Assembly (NCBI GenBank): GCA_963731745.1
Contig: CAVSWT010000024.1
Location: 62,001 to 126,000 of the forward strand
Direction: 5' to 3'
DNA length: 64,000 nt
Source of the DNA: CAVSWT01 sp963731745
GTDB taxonomy: Bacteria > Bacteroidota > Ignavibacteria > Ignavibacteriales > Ignavibacteriaceae
The notes under the pieces were generated by a model. The model was not told the origin of the DNA. It did no database searches and worked only from the letters and a program-made list of their open reading frames with translations. Position numbers and translations under genes: made by a program. Shown here piece after piece: positions 35,990-45,970 of the stretch; position 1 is the first letter of the stretch; each line of letters starts with the position of its first letter.

Positions 35990-36886
35990 ATGAGATTCGG
36001 AATGGACTTTGGCGGAACAAATATAAAAGCTGGAATTTTTTCGGAAGAGGGGAAAACATTGTTGTTCAATGAACAGCAGCTAATCAATTTTTCAAATGAA
36101 GGCGATTTAATAACAAACTTAATAAATCATTCAAAAAAAATAAGTGAAGGCTTTTCATTATCACAAGGAGGTTTAGCAATAAAAGGTTTAATAAATACTT
36201 CAACTGGAATTTTAGAAGATGACATTGGCGCTGGCGCCTTACTTGCCGGCAAGAATCTTAAAAAAAATTTCGGAGAAGCTTTGTTAATTCCTTTTAAAGT
36301 TGAGAACGATGCACGAGCTTACGCCTGGGGAGAATATAAATTTGGTGCTGGACGTGATAGTTCTGCCATGGTTTGTATGACATTGGGAACCGGATTAGGC
36401 TGTTCATTAATAGTTGATGAAAAACCTTATCAAGGCTGCGACACTTTAGGTGGATTGCTTGGTGGACACATTAGTATTGACAAAAATGGTCCCGAATGTC
36501 CTTGCGGCAATAAAGGCTGTTTGGAATTATATTGCTCTGCAACTGCATTAACTAAAAAGGTGAAGAGTTTATTTCATGAATTCAATGAGTCTGAAAATAT
36601 ATTAAAAGAGTTTTTTACGGCGGTAAGTAAAGGTGAAAAAAAATACATGCAAGTGCTGCATGAATTCCAGGATAACTTAGCAATTGGAATTGTAAATATA
36701 GTTCACGCTTATGGGCCCGATGTTGTTGTACTGGGTGGTGGAATAATGAATAGTGCCGATATAATTTTGCCAAGATTAATTGAACTTGTACATAAAAGAG
36801 CATGGACATTCCCGAGAAGGAAAGTGAAAATTAAAGTTTCTGAATTGGGAAATAAAGCTGCTGCAATTGGTGCTGCTTTTCTTTAA
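35990..36886 (+). CDS. ROK-family sugar kinase
   Basis: A 298-residue kinase: MDFGGTNIKAGIF near the start (phosphate loop), the catalytic Asp107 in VENDARAYAWGEY, and MTLGTGLGCSLIV. The ROK zinc site is complete, with His160 and Cys170, Cys172 and Cys177 in GPECPCGNKGCLELYC. It phosphorylates a hexose in the cytoplasm (glucose, fructose, mannose or a similar sugar). Position between an esterase and a phosphomannose-isomerase-like gene suggests mannose or a related hexose. It has no helix-turn-helix, so it is a kinase and not a ROK repressor. Confidence 0.92.
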   Translation: MRFGMDFGGTNIKAGIFSEEGKTLLFNEQQLINFSNEGDLITNLINHSKKISEGFSLSQGGLAIKGLINTSTGILEDDIGAGALLAGKNLKKNFGEALLIPFKVENDARAYAWGEYKFGAGRDSSAMVCMTLGTGLGCSLIVDEKPYQGCDTLGGLLGGHISIDKNGPECPCGNKGCLELYCSATALTKKVKSLFHEFNESENILKEFFTAVSKGEKKYMQVLHEFQDNLAIGIVNIVHAYGPDVVVLGGGIMNSADIILPRLIELVHKRAWTFPRRKVKIKVSELGNKAAAIGAAFL

Positions 36887-36925
36887 CGATAAGAGAAAGT
36901 CTAACATAATTTATTTGGATTTATA

Positions 36926-38784
36926 ATGCATAATCATAATGAAAAAATTACACTCGATCCGTTTGTTGCAATGATTCCCGAGAGAATGACTTCATTTCCA
37001 CGCGGGCCTTTCGATAAATTGCCTGCATTTGAGATAAGTAAAGGTGAAGTTCTAGACACCTATAAATCGCTTGCAAATGAAATTAAAAAATTGTTGCCAA
37101 ATGGATTAAGAGTATTAGTGATTGATGGATATCAAGGAGTTAATTGGGAGAGATTTAAAGATAAATTAATTAATTCATTAAACGAACATAAGATTAATCC
37201 ATACTGGTTGGATATAAGTAATTGTTATGCCTCTCCGAATGAAATTAAAAAAAGAATCAAACCTTTTTTAGGTGATGATGACCCTATCTTTGGTAAACAT
37301 TATCCTTTAGGTGCAGAAGTTTTTTTCGATGCAAATAAAATTGCTGAATATAGAATTAAAGCTTCAATTGATCGTGGAAATAAAGCCGGCAATTTAACAA
37401 TTTTTTACGGCTGCGGTTCTTCGTTTATTGAGTTATGGGATCAAATATGGTACGTTGAGATTCCAAAAGATTTAATTCAAGAATTGGCTCGTAAAGGTGA
37501 AGCAAAAAATATTGGCCAAGAAAAGCAAAATACTTTTGGTGATTTTTACAAGCGATCATATTTTGTAGAATGGCCTGCATTAAATCGATTGAAAAAAACT
37601 CTTTTGCCTAAGATTGATTTATTAATTGATTTACAAGATATCGATACTCCGACTTTCATTTCCGGTGAAGATTTTAGATTAACCTTAAACGAAATTTCAC
37701 ATTCTCCATTTCGTTTGCGGCCTTGGTTTTACCCCGGCCCGTGGGGCGGAAAGTTTATGCAAGGCCATATGGGGCTTGATCCTAACCAGCCCAATTTTGC
37801 ATGGTCGTTTGAAATGATTGTGCCTGAGAATGGAATAATAATAGAAAAAGATAAAAAGAGACTAGAATTTTCATTCGACTTTCTGATGTTTCAGGAAAAT
37901 AAAAACATCCTTGGAAAGAATGCCGCAAAACAATTTAAATATGAATGGCCTATTCGTTTAGATTACCTTGATACGATTAACGGCGGGAATCTTTCTACAC
38001 AAGTTCATCCTCGTCCAAATTACATTAGAGAAAAGTTTGGTGAAACTTATACGCAGGATGAAACATATTACATAGTGGCGTCAAAACCAGGTGCAAATGT
38101 TTATCTTAGGTTTAACTGATGATTGCGATCCGGATGAATTTAAAAATGCATTGAAAGAATCGATGGAAAAAGGAACTGAAGTTGATATTGATAAATATGT
38201 AAATAAAGAACCAAGCAAAGTACATGATTTATTTTTTATACCTAATGGAACCGTCCATTGCAGCGGAGAAGGGAATCTAGTTCTTGAAATAAGTGCCACT
38301 CCATATATTTTTACTTTTAAAATTTATGATTATTTACGGAGAGACTTAGAGGGAAAATTGCGTCCAATAAATATTGAGCGCGCCTTTGGAAACATAAGGT
38401 TTGAAAGACGGGAAAAATTTGTTAAAGAGAATCTAATTGCAAAACCTAAATTGATTAGGGATGGTTCTGATTGGAAAGAATATGAATTATATAATAAGCC
38501 TTATACTTTTTATAATATTCATAGAATCGAATTTGAACAGTGAATATGAATTAACAACAAACGATAATGCATTTGCAACAAATTTAGTTGAAGGGGAGCA
38601 AGTTGAAATAATTTCAGAGAATAAACGATCTATTAAATTATCTTATTTGGAATCAATGTTAATTCCAGCTGCGTCTGGAAAAATCAAAATCATTAATAAG
38701 GGTAATAGAACTTGTAAAATGGTCATGGTGTTTATCAAGCCAGAAATAGGAATTTCAGCTCAAATGAACAATCCTACTTTATAA
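36926..38784 (+). pseudogene. class I mannose-6-phosphate-isomerase-like fusion protein, two frameshifts
   Basis: The restored protein is about 618 residues. Residues about 40-240 resemble a nucleoside-kinase-like alpha/beta fold but lack a Walker A (LRVLVIDGYQGVNWERFKD). From about 260 it is a cupin of the phosphomannose isomerase class: RPWFYPGPWGGKFMQ, NLSTQVHPRPNYIREKFGETY (metal His), DLFFIPNGTVHCSGEG. It is split at about 38104-38119 (VYLGLTDD needs one base removed from CTTAGG) and again at about 38531-38543 (removal of one base gives HRIEFNSEYEL). It would interconvert an aldose and ketose phosphate, fitting the ROK kinase before it. Two breaks in one gene with intact motifs on both sides argue for sequencing error, though decay is possible. 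Confidence 0.72.
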
Positions 38785-38793
38785 AAAGTAGTT

Positions 38794-41700
38794 ATGAAAA
38801 AAACTTCTTTAACTGAAGTAATAAACTTAAAATGCGAATACAAAACAAACCCGTTAGGCATTGATGAAGTTCACCCCCGCTTAAGCTGGATTCTTATTTC
38901 ACGAAAAAATAAAGTTAGGGGAATAAAACAGAAAGCATATCGAATTTTAGTCTCTTCAACTCAATTTAAATTGAATAATAACCATGGAGATTTGTGGGAT
39001 TCAGAAAAAATTATTTCTGATCAAACTTCACAAATAGTATATGATGGGAAAAAATTATTCTCAAAAGCTGAATGCTGGTGGAAAGTTAAAATATGGGATC
39101 AAGATAATATTCAAAGTGAATGGAGTGAACCGGCATTTTGGAAGATGGGGTTGTTGAAAAAATCTGATTGGAAAGCCGACTGGATTGGATATGATAAGAT
39201 AAAAAATGAAGTTGATAATAAATATTCTTTTGATAAAAATGTGGATAGGTGGATTTGGCATAAGAGCAAGAAACAAATCGGCGATTTCTATTTTAGAAAA
39301 GAATTCGATATAAAAAATATAAAAGAAATTGAATCAGCTAAAATATTAATTTCCGCAGATGAAAAATTTATTTTAAACTTCAATGGAAATGAAATTTGTA
39401 AAAGTGATAACAAAATATTTTCATGGACGAGGCCTCAACTACTTGAATTAAACTCTTATTTAATTGAAGGGAAAAATTTAATTGCTGTTGAGGGGATAAA
39501 TTCTTATTTAACGAAGCCGGGACTAACTGCTAAACTTTATTTAAAATATAAAAATCAACAAACGAAAATCATCAAAACAAATTCAACCTGGAAATCTTCT
39601 AATAAATATTACGATGGTTGGAATAAATTGATTTTCGATACTTTCAAATGGAAATATTCAAAAGAAGTTGCGCTAATGGGTGAAAAACCCTGGCGAACCC
39701 CGGACAAAGATTTAACTCTTCCTCCCCCAATTTATCTTAGAAAAACTTTCAAAACCGAAAAAAAGATAAAAAATGCATACGTATTTATTTCTTCTTTAGG
39801 GCTATATAATTTATCAATAAATGGGGAGCAAATTACAAAAGATAAACTTACACCTGGCTGGACAGACTACAATAGACGAGTAAATTACTTTACATATGAT
39901 GTTACTTCTTATATTAAAAACAATTCTAAAAATACATTAGGAATTATTTTGGCTGATGGATGGTATTCCGGCTATCTTGGCTGGGAAAGAAAGCGCAGCT
40001 ATTATGTAAAGAATCCTAAAGCCATTTTGCAGCTCGAGATTGAATATGAAGATGGAGAATTGCAATTAATAAAATCAGATAATAGCTGGAAAGTTTCGCA
40101 TGGCCCAATTGAAGAAGCAGATATTTTAATGGGTGAAACATATGATGCAAGAAAAGAAAAATTAATTCATGGCTGGAATAAAAATTCTTTCGATGAAACA
40201 AAATGGAATAAAGTTAATATCTATCGTAAGAATAATATTAAATTTAATTCTCATCCCGGAAATCCAATTAGAATACTAAATGACATTTTCCCTCAAAATA
40301 TAACTTCACCATCAAAAGGGATTTTAATCTTTGATCTCGGACAAAATTTTGCTGGCTTTGTTAGAATAAAAATAAATGGAACAAAAACTCAAAAAATAGT
40401 TTTAAGATTTGGAGAAATATTAAATGAAGATGGCAGTTTATATTCCGAAAACATTAGGATGGCTCGGGCAACCGATACTTATTTTACAAAAGGTGAAGTT
40501 GAAGAGATATGGGAACCATTATTTACATACCATGGATTTCGATATGTTGAAGTTAAAGGTCTAAATGAAGTTCCGGCAAATGATACCATTGTTGGACGTG
40601 TTATTCATTCCGATATGCCTCGCACCGGCATGTTCACATCTTCAAATAAATTATTGAATAAAATTTATGAAAATATAATTTGGAGTCAGAAGTCTAATTT
40701 TATGGATATTCCAACCGATTGTCCTCAAAGAGATGAACGATTAGGCTGGACGGCAGATGCTATCGATTTTATTAAAACTGCTGCTTTTAATTTTGACGTC
40801 TCAGCGTTCTATACTAAGTGGCTGCAGGATTTAAATGACGCACAAGAAAATAATGGAGCTTATCCTGCAATTGCACCGAAACCTGATTTTGGAGTCGGTC
40901 CTCTTTATTCGGGCGCTCCTGGATTTGCGGATGCGGGAATAATTACACCTTACATGCTTTATAAATTTTATGGTGATAAAACTATCCTTAAAAAATATTA
41001 TTTAAATATGCAGCGTTATATAAAATATTTAATTAAGAATAGTCAAAATTACATTCGTCCTAATTACGGTTACGGAGATTGGCTTTCAGTTGATGCTGAA
41101 ACTTCAAATGAATTAATTGGAACTGCATTTTTTGCTTACGTTGTTAAATTGATGATTGAAATATCTAGGGTGGTTGGTCAAAAAAAACAAATTAGAATTT
41201 ATAAAATATTATTTTCAAAAATTAAAAAAGCATTTAACAAAACTTTTGTTTTAAAGGATGGGCAATTAAAAGACAAAACACAAACTGCATACTTACTTGC
41301 AATTAATTTTAATCTCTTATCTAAAGAAAAATCTTTCCGCACTTTTCAATATTTGATTGAAGACTTAAAGAAAAGGGACTGGCATCTTTCAACCGGTTTT
41401 ATTGGGCTTAGGTTTTTGCTTCCAACACTTTCAAAATTTAACAGAGATGACATTGCTTATATGCTTTTATTGGATGAGTCGTTTCCTTCATGGGGGTTCA
41501 TGATTAAAAATGGTGCAACAACAATGTGGGAAAGATGGAATAGTTATTTGCCTGATAAAGGTGTTTTTGATCCCTTGATGAATTCATTTAATCATACTTC
41601 ACTTGGAGTTATTGGCGAATGGTTTTATTCAAATATCGGAGGGATAAATTTTTTAAAAGAAGGATTTAAAGAAATCACCATTAAACCTCGAATAGGTAAA

Positions 41701-41979
41701 GATGTAACTTTTGCAAACACAACTTATTATTCTATTCATGGTAAAATTGTATCTAATTGGAAAATCGAAAACCAAACATTCAAACTTCAAGTAAGCATTC
41801 CGCCTAATACAAAAGCGTTCATATATATTTATGCAAAATCAAAAAAGGATATTAAAGAAAATAATATTCCGGTAACGAAATCATCAAATGTAAAATATAT
41901 AAAAAAACAAGAAGGTTATTATATTTTTAAAGTTGACTCCGGAGAATATAATTTTACTTCCATTATATCTAATAAATGA
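38794..41979 (+). CDS. GH78 alpha-L-rhamnosidase
   Basis: A 1061-residue enzyme with no signal peptide. N-terminal sandwich domains start CEYKTNPLGIDEVHPRLSW and include the RhaB lectin-like region (ISSLGLYNLSINGEQITKDKLTPGW, MGETYDARKE). The catalytic (alpha/alpha)6 barrel carries PTDCPQRDERLGWTADA near residues 638-654, YGYGDWLSVDAET and TTMWERWNSYLPDKG, followed by the SFNHTSLGVIGEWFY segment, all standard for GH78. It removes terminal alpha-L-rhamnose. Being cytoplasmic it would act on imported oligosaccharides. The length is typical, with a roughly 130-residue insertion after the first domain (WIWHKSKKQIGDFYFRKEF). Confidence 0.93.
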   Translation: MKKTSLTEVINLKCEYKTNPLGIDEVHPRLSWILISRKNKVRGIKQKAYRILVSSTQFKLNNNHGDLWDSEKIISDQTSQIVYDGKKLFSKAECWWKVKIWDQDNIQSEWSEPAFWKMGLLKKSDWKADWIGYDKIKNEVDNKYSFDKNVDRWIWHKSKKQIGDFYFRKEFDIKNIKEIESAKILISADEKFILNFNGNEICKSDNKIFSWTRPQLLELNSYLIEGKNLIAVEGINSYLTKPGLTAKLYLKYKNQQTKIIKTNSTWKSSNKYYDGWNKLIFDTFKWKYSKEVALMGEKPWRTPDKDLTLPPPIYLRKTFKTEKKIKNAYVFISSLGLYNLSINGEQITKDKLTPGWTDYNRRVNYFTYDVTSYIKNNSKNTLGIILADGWYSGYLGWERKRSYYVKNPKAILQLEIEYEDGELQLIKSDNSWKVSHGPIEEADILMGETYDARKEKLIHGWNKNSFDETKWNKVNIYRKNNIKFNSHPGNPIRILNDIFPQNITSPSKGILIFDLGQNFAGFVRIKINGTKTQKIVLRFGEILNEDGSLYSENIRMARATDTYFTKGEVEEIWEPLFTYHGFRYVEVKGLNEVPANDTIVGRVIHSDMPRTGMFTSSNKLLNKIYENIIWSQKSNFMDIPTDCPQRDERLGWTADAIDFIKTAAFNFDVSAFYTKWLQDLNDAQENNGAYPAIAPKPDFGVGPLYSGAPGFADAGIITPYMLYKFYGDKTILKKYYLNMQRYIKYLIKNSQNYIRPNYGYGDWLSVDAETSNELIGTAFFAYVVKLMIEISRVVGQKKQIRIYKILFSKIKKAFNKTFVLKDGQLKDKTQTAYLLAINFNLLSKEKSFRTFQYLIEDLKKRDWHLSTGFIGLRFLLPTLSKFNRDDIAYMLLLDESFPSWGFMIKNGATTMWERWNSYLPDKGVFDPLMNSFNHTSLGVIGEWFYSNIGGINFLKEGFKEITIKPRIGKDVTFANTTYYSIHGKIVSNWKIENQTFKLQVSIPPNTKAFIYIYAKSKKDIKENNIPVTKSSNVKYIKKQEGYYIFKVDSGEYNFTSIISNK

Positions 41980-42096
41980 AGATTAATTTTAGTACCAAAT
42001 TTTCTTGTCTAGAATTTATGATTTTAAGAATGTAATTGACTAAGTTTTATTATTTTTAGAACTTAAGTTCCAATCATTACAACTTAAATCAATTTA

Positions 42097-43122
42097 ATGA
42101 ATATCGAATCAAGCCACAGAAGAAAAAATATATTAACTGATGAATGGATTTTAGTTTCTCCTCAACGAGCTAAAAGGCCATGGCAAGGTAAAGTTGAAAA
42201 TGCGGCAAATTCACAGAGACTGGACTACGATCCCAATTGTTACTTGTGTCCAAATAACGTAAGAGCAAATGGAAATAAGAATCCAGATTATAAATCTACC
42301 TTTGCATTTGACAATGATTTTAGTGCTTTAGAAAAAAATGTCGAAGAATTTCAAAGTGAGGAAAGCAAGCTTTTAATTTCAAAATCGGAAAGAGGAATCT
42401 GCCGGGTAATTTGTTTTTCTCCACGCCATGATCTTACTTTAGCTGAATTAGAAGATGTTGAAGTTATTCAAATAATAAAAAAATGGAAAGAAGAGTTTAA
42501 TGATTTAGGAAATCTGCCATTCATTAATTATGTCCAAATCTTCGAAAACAAGGGCGAGATTATGGGATGCAGCAACCCGCATCCGCATGGCCAAATATGG
42601 GCGCAAGAAACAATTCCCGTTGAACCACAAAAGGAACAAGACAATCAATTAAGATATTTTAATGAAAATAAAAATCCTTTATTAATTGATTACCTAAATC
42701 TTGAATTGGAAAAAGGGGAAAGGATTATTTATGAAAATAAATATTTTGTTTTGCTCGTACCTTTTTGGGCTGTCTGGCCGTTTGAAGTTATGATTCTACC
42801 TAAAAGACAAATCCAAAATATAAATGAATTTACTAATGATGAAATTGAATTGTTCGCAGATATTATAAAGGTTACAACCGTTAAATATGATAACTTATTT
42901 CAAACTCCTTTCCCATATTCAGCTGGTATTCATCAGGCCCCGACTGATGGAAAAGTTCACAGCGAGTGGCAATTACACATGCATTTTTATCCGCCCTTAT
43001 TAAGATCAGCTTCTATAAAAAAATTTATGGTTGGTTATGAAATGCTTGCAAATGCTCAGAGAGATATAACTCCTGAAAAAAGTGCAGAAATATTAAAAAA
43101 GCTTTCAACCAAACATTATTAA
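42097..43122 (+). CDS. galT: galactose-1-phosphate uridylyltransferase
   Basis: A 341-residue class I GalT. The zinc Cys pair is CYLC (Cys48, Cys51), with SPRH (His111) supplying a further ligand. The active site is GCSNPHPHGQIW (His162, His164), His164 being the nucleophile that carries UMP. The second domain has HQAPTDGKVHSEWQLHMHFYPP. It transfers UMP from UDP-glucose to galactose-1-phosphate in the Leloir pathway and is followed 5 bases later by galK. The epimerase galE is not in the window. Confidence 0.95.
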   Translation: MNIESSHRRKNILTDEWILVSPQRAKRPWQGKVENAANSQRLDYDPNCYLCPNNVRANGNKNPDYKSTFAFDNDFSALEKNVEEFQSEESKLLISKSERGICRVICFSPRHDLTLAELEDVEVIQIIKKWKEEFNDLGNLPFINYVQIFENKGEIMGCSNPHPHGQIWAQETIPVEPQKEQDNQLRYFNENKNPLLIDYLNLELEKGERIIYENKYFVLLVPFWAVWPFEVMILPKRQIQNINEFTNDEIELFADIIKVTTVKYDNLFQTPFPYSAGIHQAPTDGKVHSEWQLHMHFYPPLLRSASIKKFMVGYEMLANAQRDITPEKSAEILKKLSTKHY

Positions 43123-43127
43123 AAAAT

Positions 43128-44384
43128 ATGAATACTAAATTAAAAGACGCTCTGAATAAATTATACAGTCTCAATGTTGATGAACAATTAAAAAGATATA
43201 ACAACCTTCTTCAAATATTTTATCAGAAGTTCCCAGATTCAGAATATAAATTTTTTAGTACTCCCGGCAGAACAGAAATTTGCGGAAATCATACAGATCA
43301 TAATCTTGGGAAGGTGGTTGCCGGCAGCATAAACCTTGATTCAATTGCAGTTGCTTCACATAATGATGATAATACTGCTACTCTATTTTCTGTTGGGTAT
43401 GATAAACATTTTTCTGTTAACCTCAATAATCTTAAACCAATACACGAAGAAAGCCAATCTACCGAAGCTTTGATAAGAGGAGTTGCAGCTGGTTTAATTA
43501 AGAACGGATTTAAAATTGGCGGGTTTAATGCTGTGATACAAAGTGATGTTATAGTTGGATCAGGATTAAGCTCTTCGGCTTCGATAGAAGTTTTAATTGG
43601 AAGTATCTTTAATCAGTTTTATAACAATAGTACAGTGACTCAAACTGAACTCGCAAAAATCGGTCAGTATGCCGAAAATAATTTTTTTGGTAAACCATGC
43701 GGACTGATGGATCAAGTTGCGTGTGCAACCGGCGGAATTATAACCATTGATTTTAATAATCCCGAAAATCCTTTAATTGATAAAATAAATTTTGATTTTC
43801 AATCCACCGGCTATAAGCTTATTGTGGTCGATACTGAAGCAAATCATGCTGATTTAACTGATGATTATGCTTCCATTCCAAAAGAGATGAAGGACATTGC
43901 AAAATATTTCAAGAAAGACTTTTTAAACCAAATTACTTTTCAACAATTGGTTTCCAAATTAAAACCGATTAGAAAGGAAGTAGGCGACAGGGCAGCTTTA
44001 AGAGCGATTCATTTTCTTGAAGAAAATAAACGTGTGGACAGATTAGTCGAAACTTTAAAGAAAAATAATTTCGGTGAATTTTTAAATATTATAAACGAAT
44101 CGGGAAATTCATCCTATAAATATTTACAGAACATATATTCCACACACAATTATAATGAACAAGGTGTTTCATTGGCATTAGCTTTAAGCGATTTGTTTAT
44201 TAAAGAGCACGGAGCAGGAGCCTGCCGTGTTCACGGAGGAGGTTTTGCTGGAACAATTCAAGTATTTCTGCCCGATGAATCAGTCAATGAATACACAAAT
44301 TTTATTTCCAACGCATTTGACGAAAAATCTGTTAAGGTTCTTTCAATTAGAAATTATGGTTCAGTCTGCCTGAATGATTTATAA
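43128..44384 (+). CDS. galK: galactokinase
   Basis: A 418-residue GHMP kinase. The galactokinase signature is GRTEICGNHTDHNLG (residues 47-61), of the Firmicutes-like kind with Asn where E. coli has Glu. The ATP loop is VGSGLSSSASIE near residue 145 and the third motif GAGACRVHGGGFAGTIQVF lies near the C-terminus. It phosphorylates galactose at O1. Co-linear with galT, it makes galactose a probable product of the upstream glycan locus. Confidence 0.95.
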   Translation: MNTKLKDALNKLYSLNVDEQLKRYNNLLQIFYQKFPDSEYKFFSTPGRTEICGNHTDHNLGKVVAGSINLDSIAVASHNDDNTATLFSVGYDKHFSVNLNNLKPIHEESQSTEALIRGVAAGLIKNGFKIGGFNAVIQSDVIVGSGLSSSASIEVLIGSIFNQFYNNSTVTQTELAKIGQYAENNFFGKPCGLMDQVACATGGIITIDFNNPENPLIDKINFDFQSTGYKLIVVDTEANHADLTDDYASIPKEMKDIAKYFKKDFLNQITFQQLVSKLKPIRKEVGDRAALRAIHFLEENKRVDRLVETLKKNNFGEFLNIINESGNSSYKYLQNIYSTHNYNEQGVSLALALSDLFIKEHGAGACRVHGGGFAGTIQVFLPDESVNEYTNFISNAFDEKSVKVLSIRNYGSVCLNDL

Positions 44385-44402
44385 ATTTAGTATGATATTT
44401 TT

Positions 44403-45152
44403 TCAGCTGCTTTTCTCCCACTCAATCAGCGATTGAAATACCGACTTGCCGCTTAACTCATTTTTCGCTTCAACAATATCTACCATTTTGTTTTCAGAGG
44501 ATTTTGAGTGAGATATCTCAATTTCGTCATCGTAAAAACTTTCCGTTTGAAAAGAGATAGTAAAATTTTTAATAATGAATTGTGAATGAAATTCCTTTGT
44601 AAAACAGTTTAATATTAATTCTACATATTTGGTATTATTTACATGCTGATTTAAATCGAGATCAGAATATTTAAATATTTTTTTCTCAACAACATGTTTT
44701 TCTTCGTTAGAAATAATCTTTTCCGGATAAATTTCTAAAGCGCTTTCTTCCGGTTGATAAGGAATATTTATATTCAAGCTTTGCAAATCAACAATCCTTT
44801 TGGTCTTAATATTAACCGGCAGCCATGCAGTTGTTGCTTTAATTATTGCAATATTATTTTTATCATAGATTAGAAAATCACGCATAGAATAAAGCTTATA
44901 TTTGCACTTGGGCCACGTCATAATCTTAATATTATTTGAGTATTGAGGATACTTTTCAACCTCCACCCGCACCCATGACAGTACCCATCCAAGTTCTTTT
45001 GCTAACAAATCACCATAACCTAGATGGAGCTTATCTGCATGTGCTGCTGCATTATCCTGCAGATAAATAAAAATTGAATTCATTTTTAATCTATTATTAA
45101 GATCAGCATCGTTAGTTCGGATTGATAGATTCTCTTCCAAAAATTCTTTCAA
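44403..45152 (-). CDS. acyl-ACP thioesterase (FatA family)
   Basis: A 249-residue double-hotdog protein: IRTNDADLNNRLKMNSIFIYLQDNAAAHA, LGWVLSWVRVEVEKYP, MTWPKCKYKLYSMRDFLIYD, and in the second half SDLDLNQHVNNTKYVELIL, the usual Asp/Asn/His active-site strip. It releases free fatty acids from acyl-ACP. It converges on galK with an 18-base gap, is not part of the sugar locus, and probably serves membrane lipid or lipid-A supply. Confidence 0.87.
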   Translation of the reverse strand: MKEFLEENLSIRTNDADLNNRLKMNSIFIYLQDNAAAHADKLHLGYGDLLAKELGWVLSWVRVEVEKYPQYSNNIKIMTWPKCKYKLYSMRDFLIYDKNNIAIIKATTAWLPVNIKTKRIVDLQSLNINIPYQPEESALEIYPEKIISNEEKHVVEKKIFKYSDLDLNQHVNNTKYVELILNCFTKEFHSQFIIKNFTISFQTESFYDDEIEISHSKSSENKMVDIVEAKNELSGKSVFQSLIEWEKSS

Positions 45153-45436
45153 TAAAAATTCCTCCTTATATCAACATAAAAAATAATTTGAAAACTATAT
45201 TAATTTACCGACTAATTGTAAGCTATAGTAAAAATATTTTTCTGAATTCAATGTAGTACAAAATAATGTTTATAAGGTTTTAATATTGCATGCAAACCAC
45301 TTGAATTAAATTCTATCCGTTCAAATAAATCTATTTATATCTTTGGCATTCTTACTTTATTATAATACCAACACTTAAGGAATATTATTCATTTAAGCTG
45401 TAACAATATTAAATCAATTATCGTCTTATAGAAAAG

Positions 45437-45970
45437 ATGCTAAGCAATCTTAAATACAATCTGCTTTTAAAGCAATATAAAGATAGAATATACAGTTATT
45501 CAATTTATATGCTTAAGAATAGTATGGATGCTGAAGATGTAACTCAAGAGGTACTTGTAAGATTGTGGAAAAATATTGACAACTTTAATTTAAGTTCTGC
45601 GAAATCATATATTATGACAATGACTCACAACCTTTGTATTGATTATCTAAGAAGAAGAAAATTATTTGTGAATCGAGAAATTGAAATCGATGAAGTTTTT
45701 GAAGAGACTTATTTAAATGTTGACAAAAGTATTGAACCTGAAGAAATGACAAACAGCAGAGATTTAAATCAAAAATTGAAATCTGCAATTGAATCTTTAC
45801 CGGAAAAATTAAAAAGTGTATTTGTAATGTATCAATTGCAAGGAATGAAATATAAGGAAATTAGTGACGTTTTAGATATTCCAATAAACAGTGTTAAGGT
45901 TTATTTAATGCGCGCACGTACAATACTACAAAAAGAATTAAAACAAGTTAGACATGAATACTCAAATTAA
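45437..45970 (+). CDS. ECF-type RNA polymerase sigma factor
   Basis: A 177-residue sigma-70-family factor with region 2 (DRIYSYSIYMLKNSMDAEDVTQEVLVRLW, MTMTHNLCIDYLRRRK) and region 4 (LPEKLKSVFVMYQLQGMKYKEISDVLDIPINSVKVYLMRAR) and no regions 1 or 3, the ECF plan. It overlaps the next gene, a likely anti-sigma factor, by 17 bases. Together with two DUF4252 genes downstream this is a recurrent Bacteroidota envelope-stress-type cluster. The signal is unknown. Confidence 0.92.
   Translation: MLSNLKYNLLLKQYKDRIYSYSIYMLKNSMDAEDVTQEVLVRLWKNIDNFNLSSAKSYIMTMTHNLCIDYLRRRKLFVNREIEIDEVFEETYLNVDKSIEPEEMTNSRDLNQKLKSAIESLPEKLKSVFVMYQLQGMKYKEISDVLDIPINSVKVYLMRARTILQKELKQVRHEYSN

Noticed and set aside
36926..38784. 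Programmed ribosomal frameshifting as explanation for the broken isomerase gene and the other breaks.
   Set aside because: The sites share no slippery heptamer or downstream structure, occur in unrelated genes, and two fall in one gene; base-calling error or mutation is simpler.
45345..45362. TTGGCATTCTTACTTTAT upstream of the ECF sigma gene as a sigma-54 promoter.
   Set aside because: The -24 part is reasonable but the invariant GC of the -12 element is missing.
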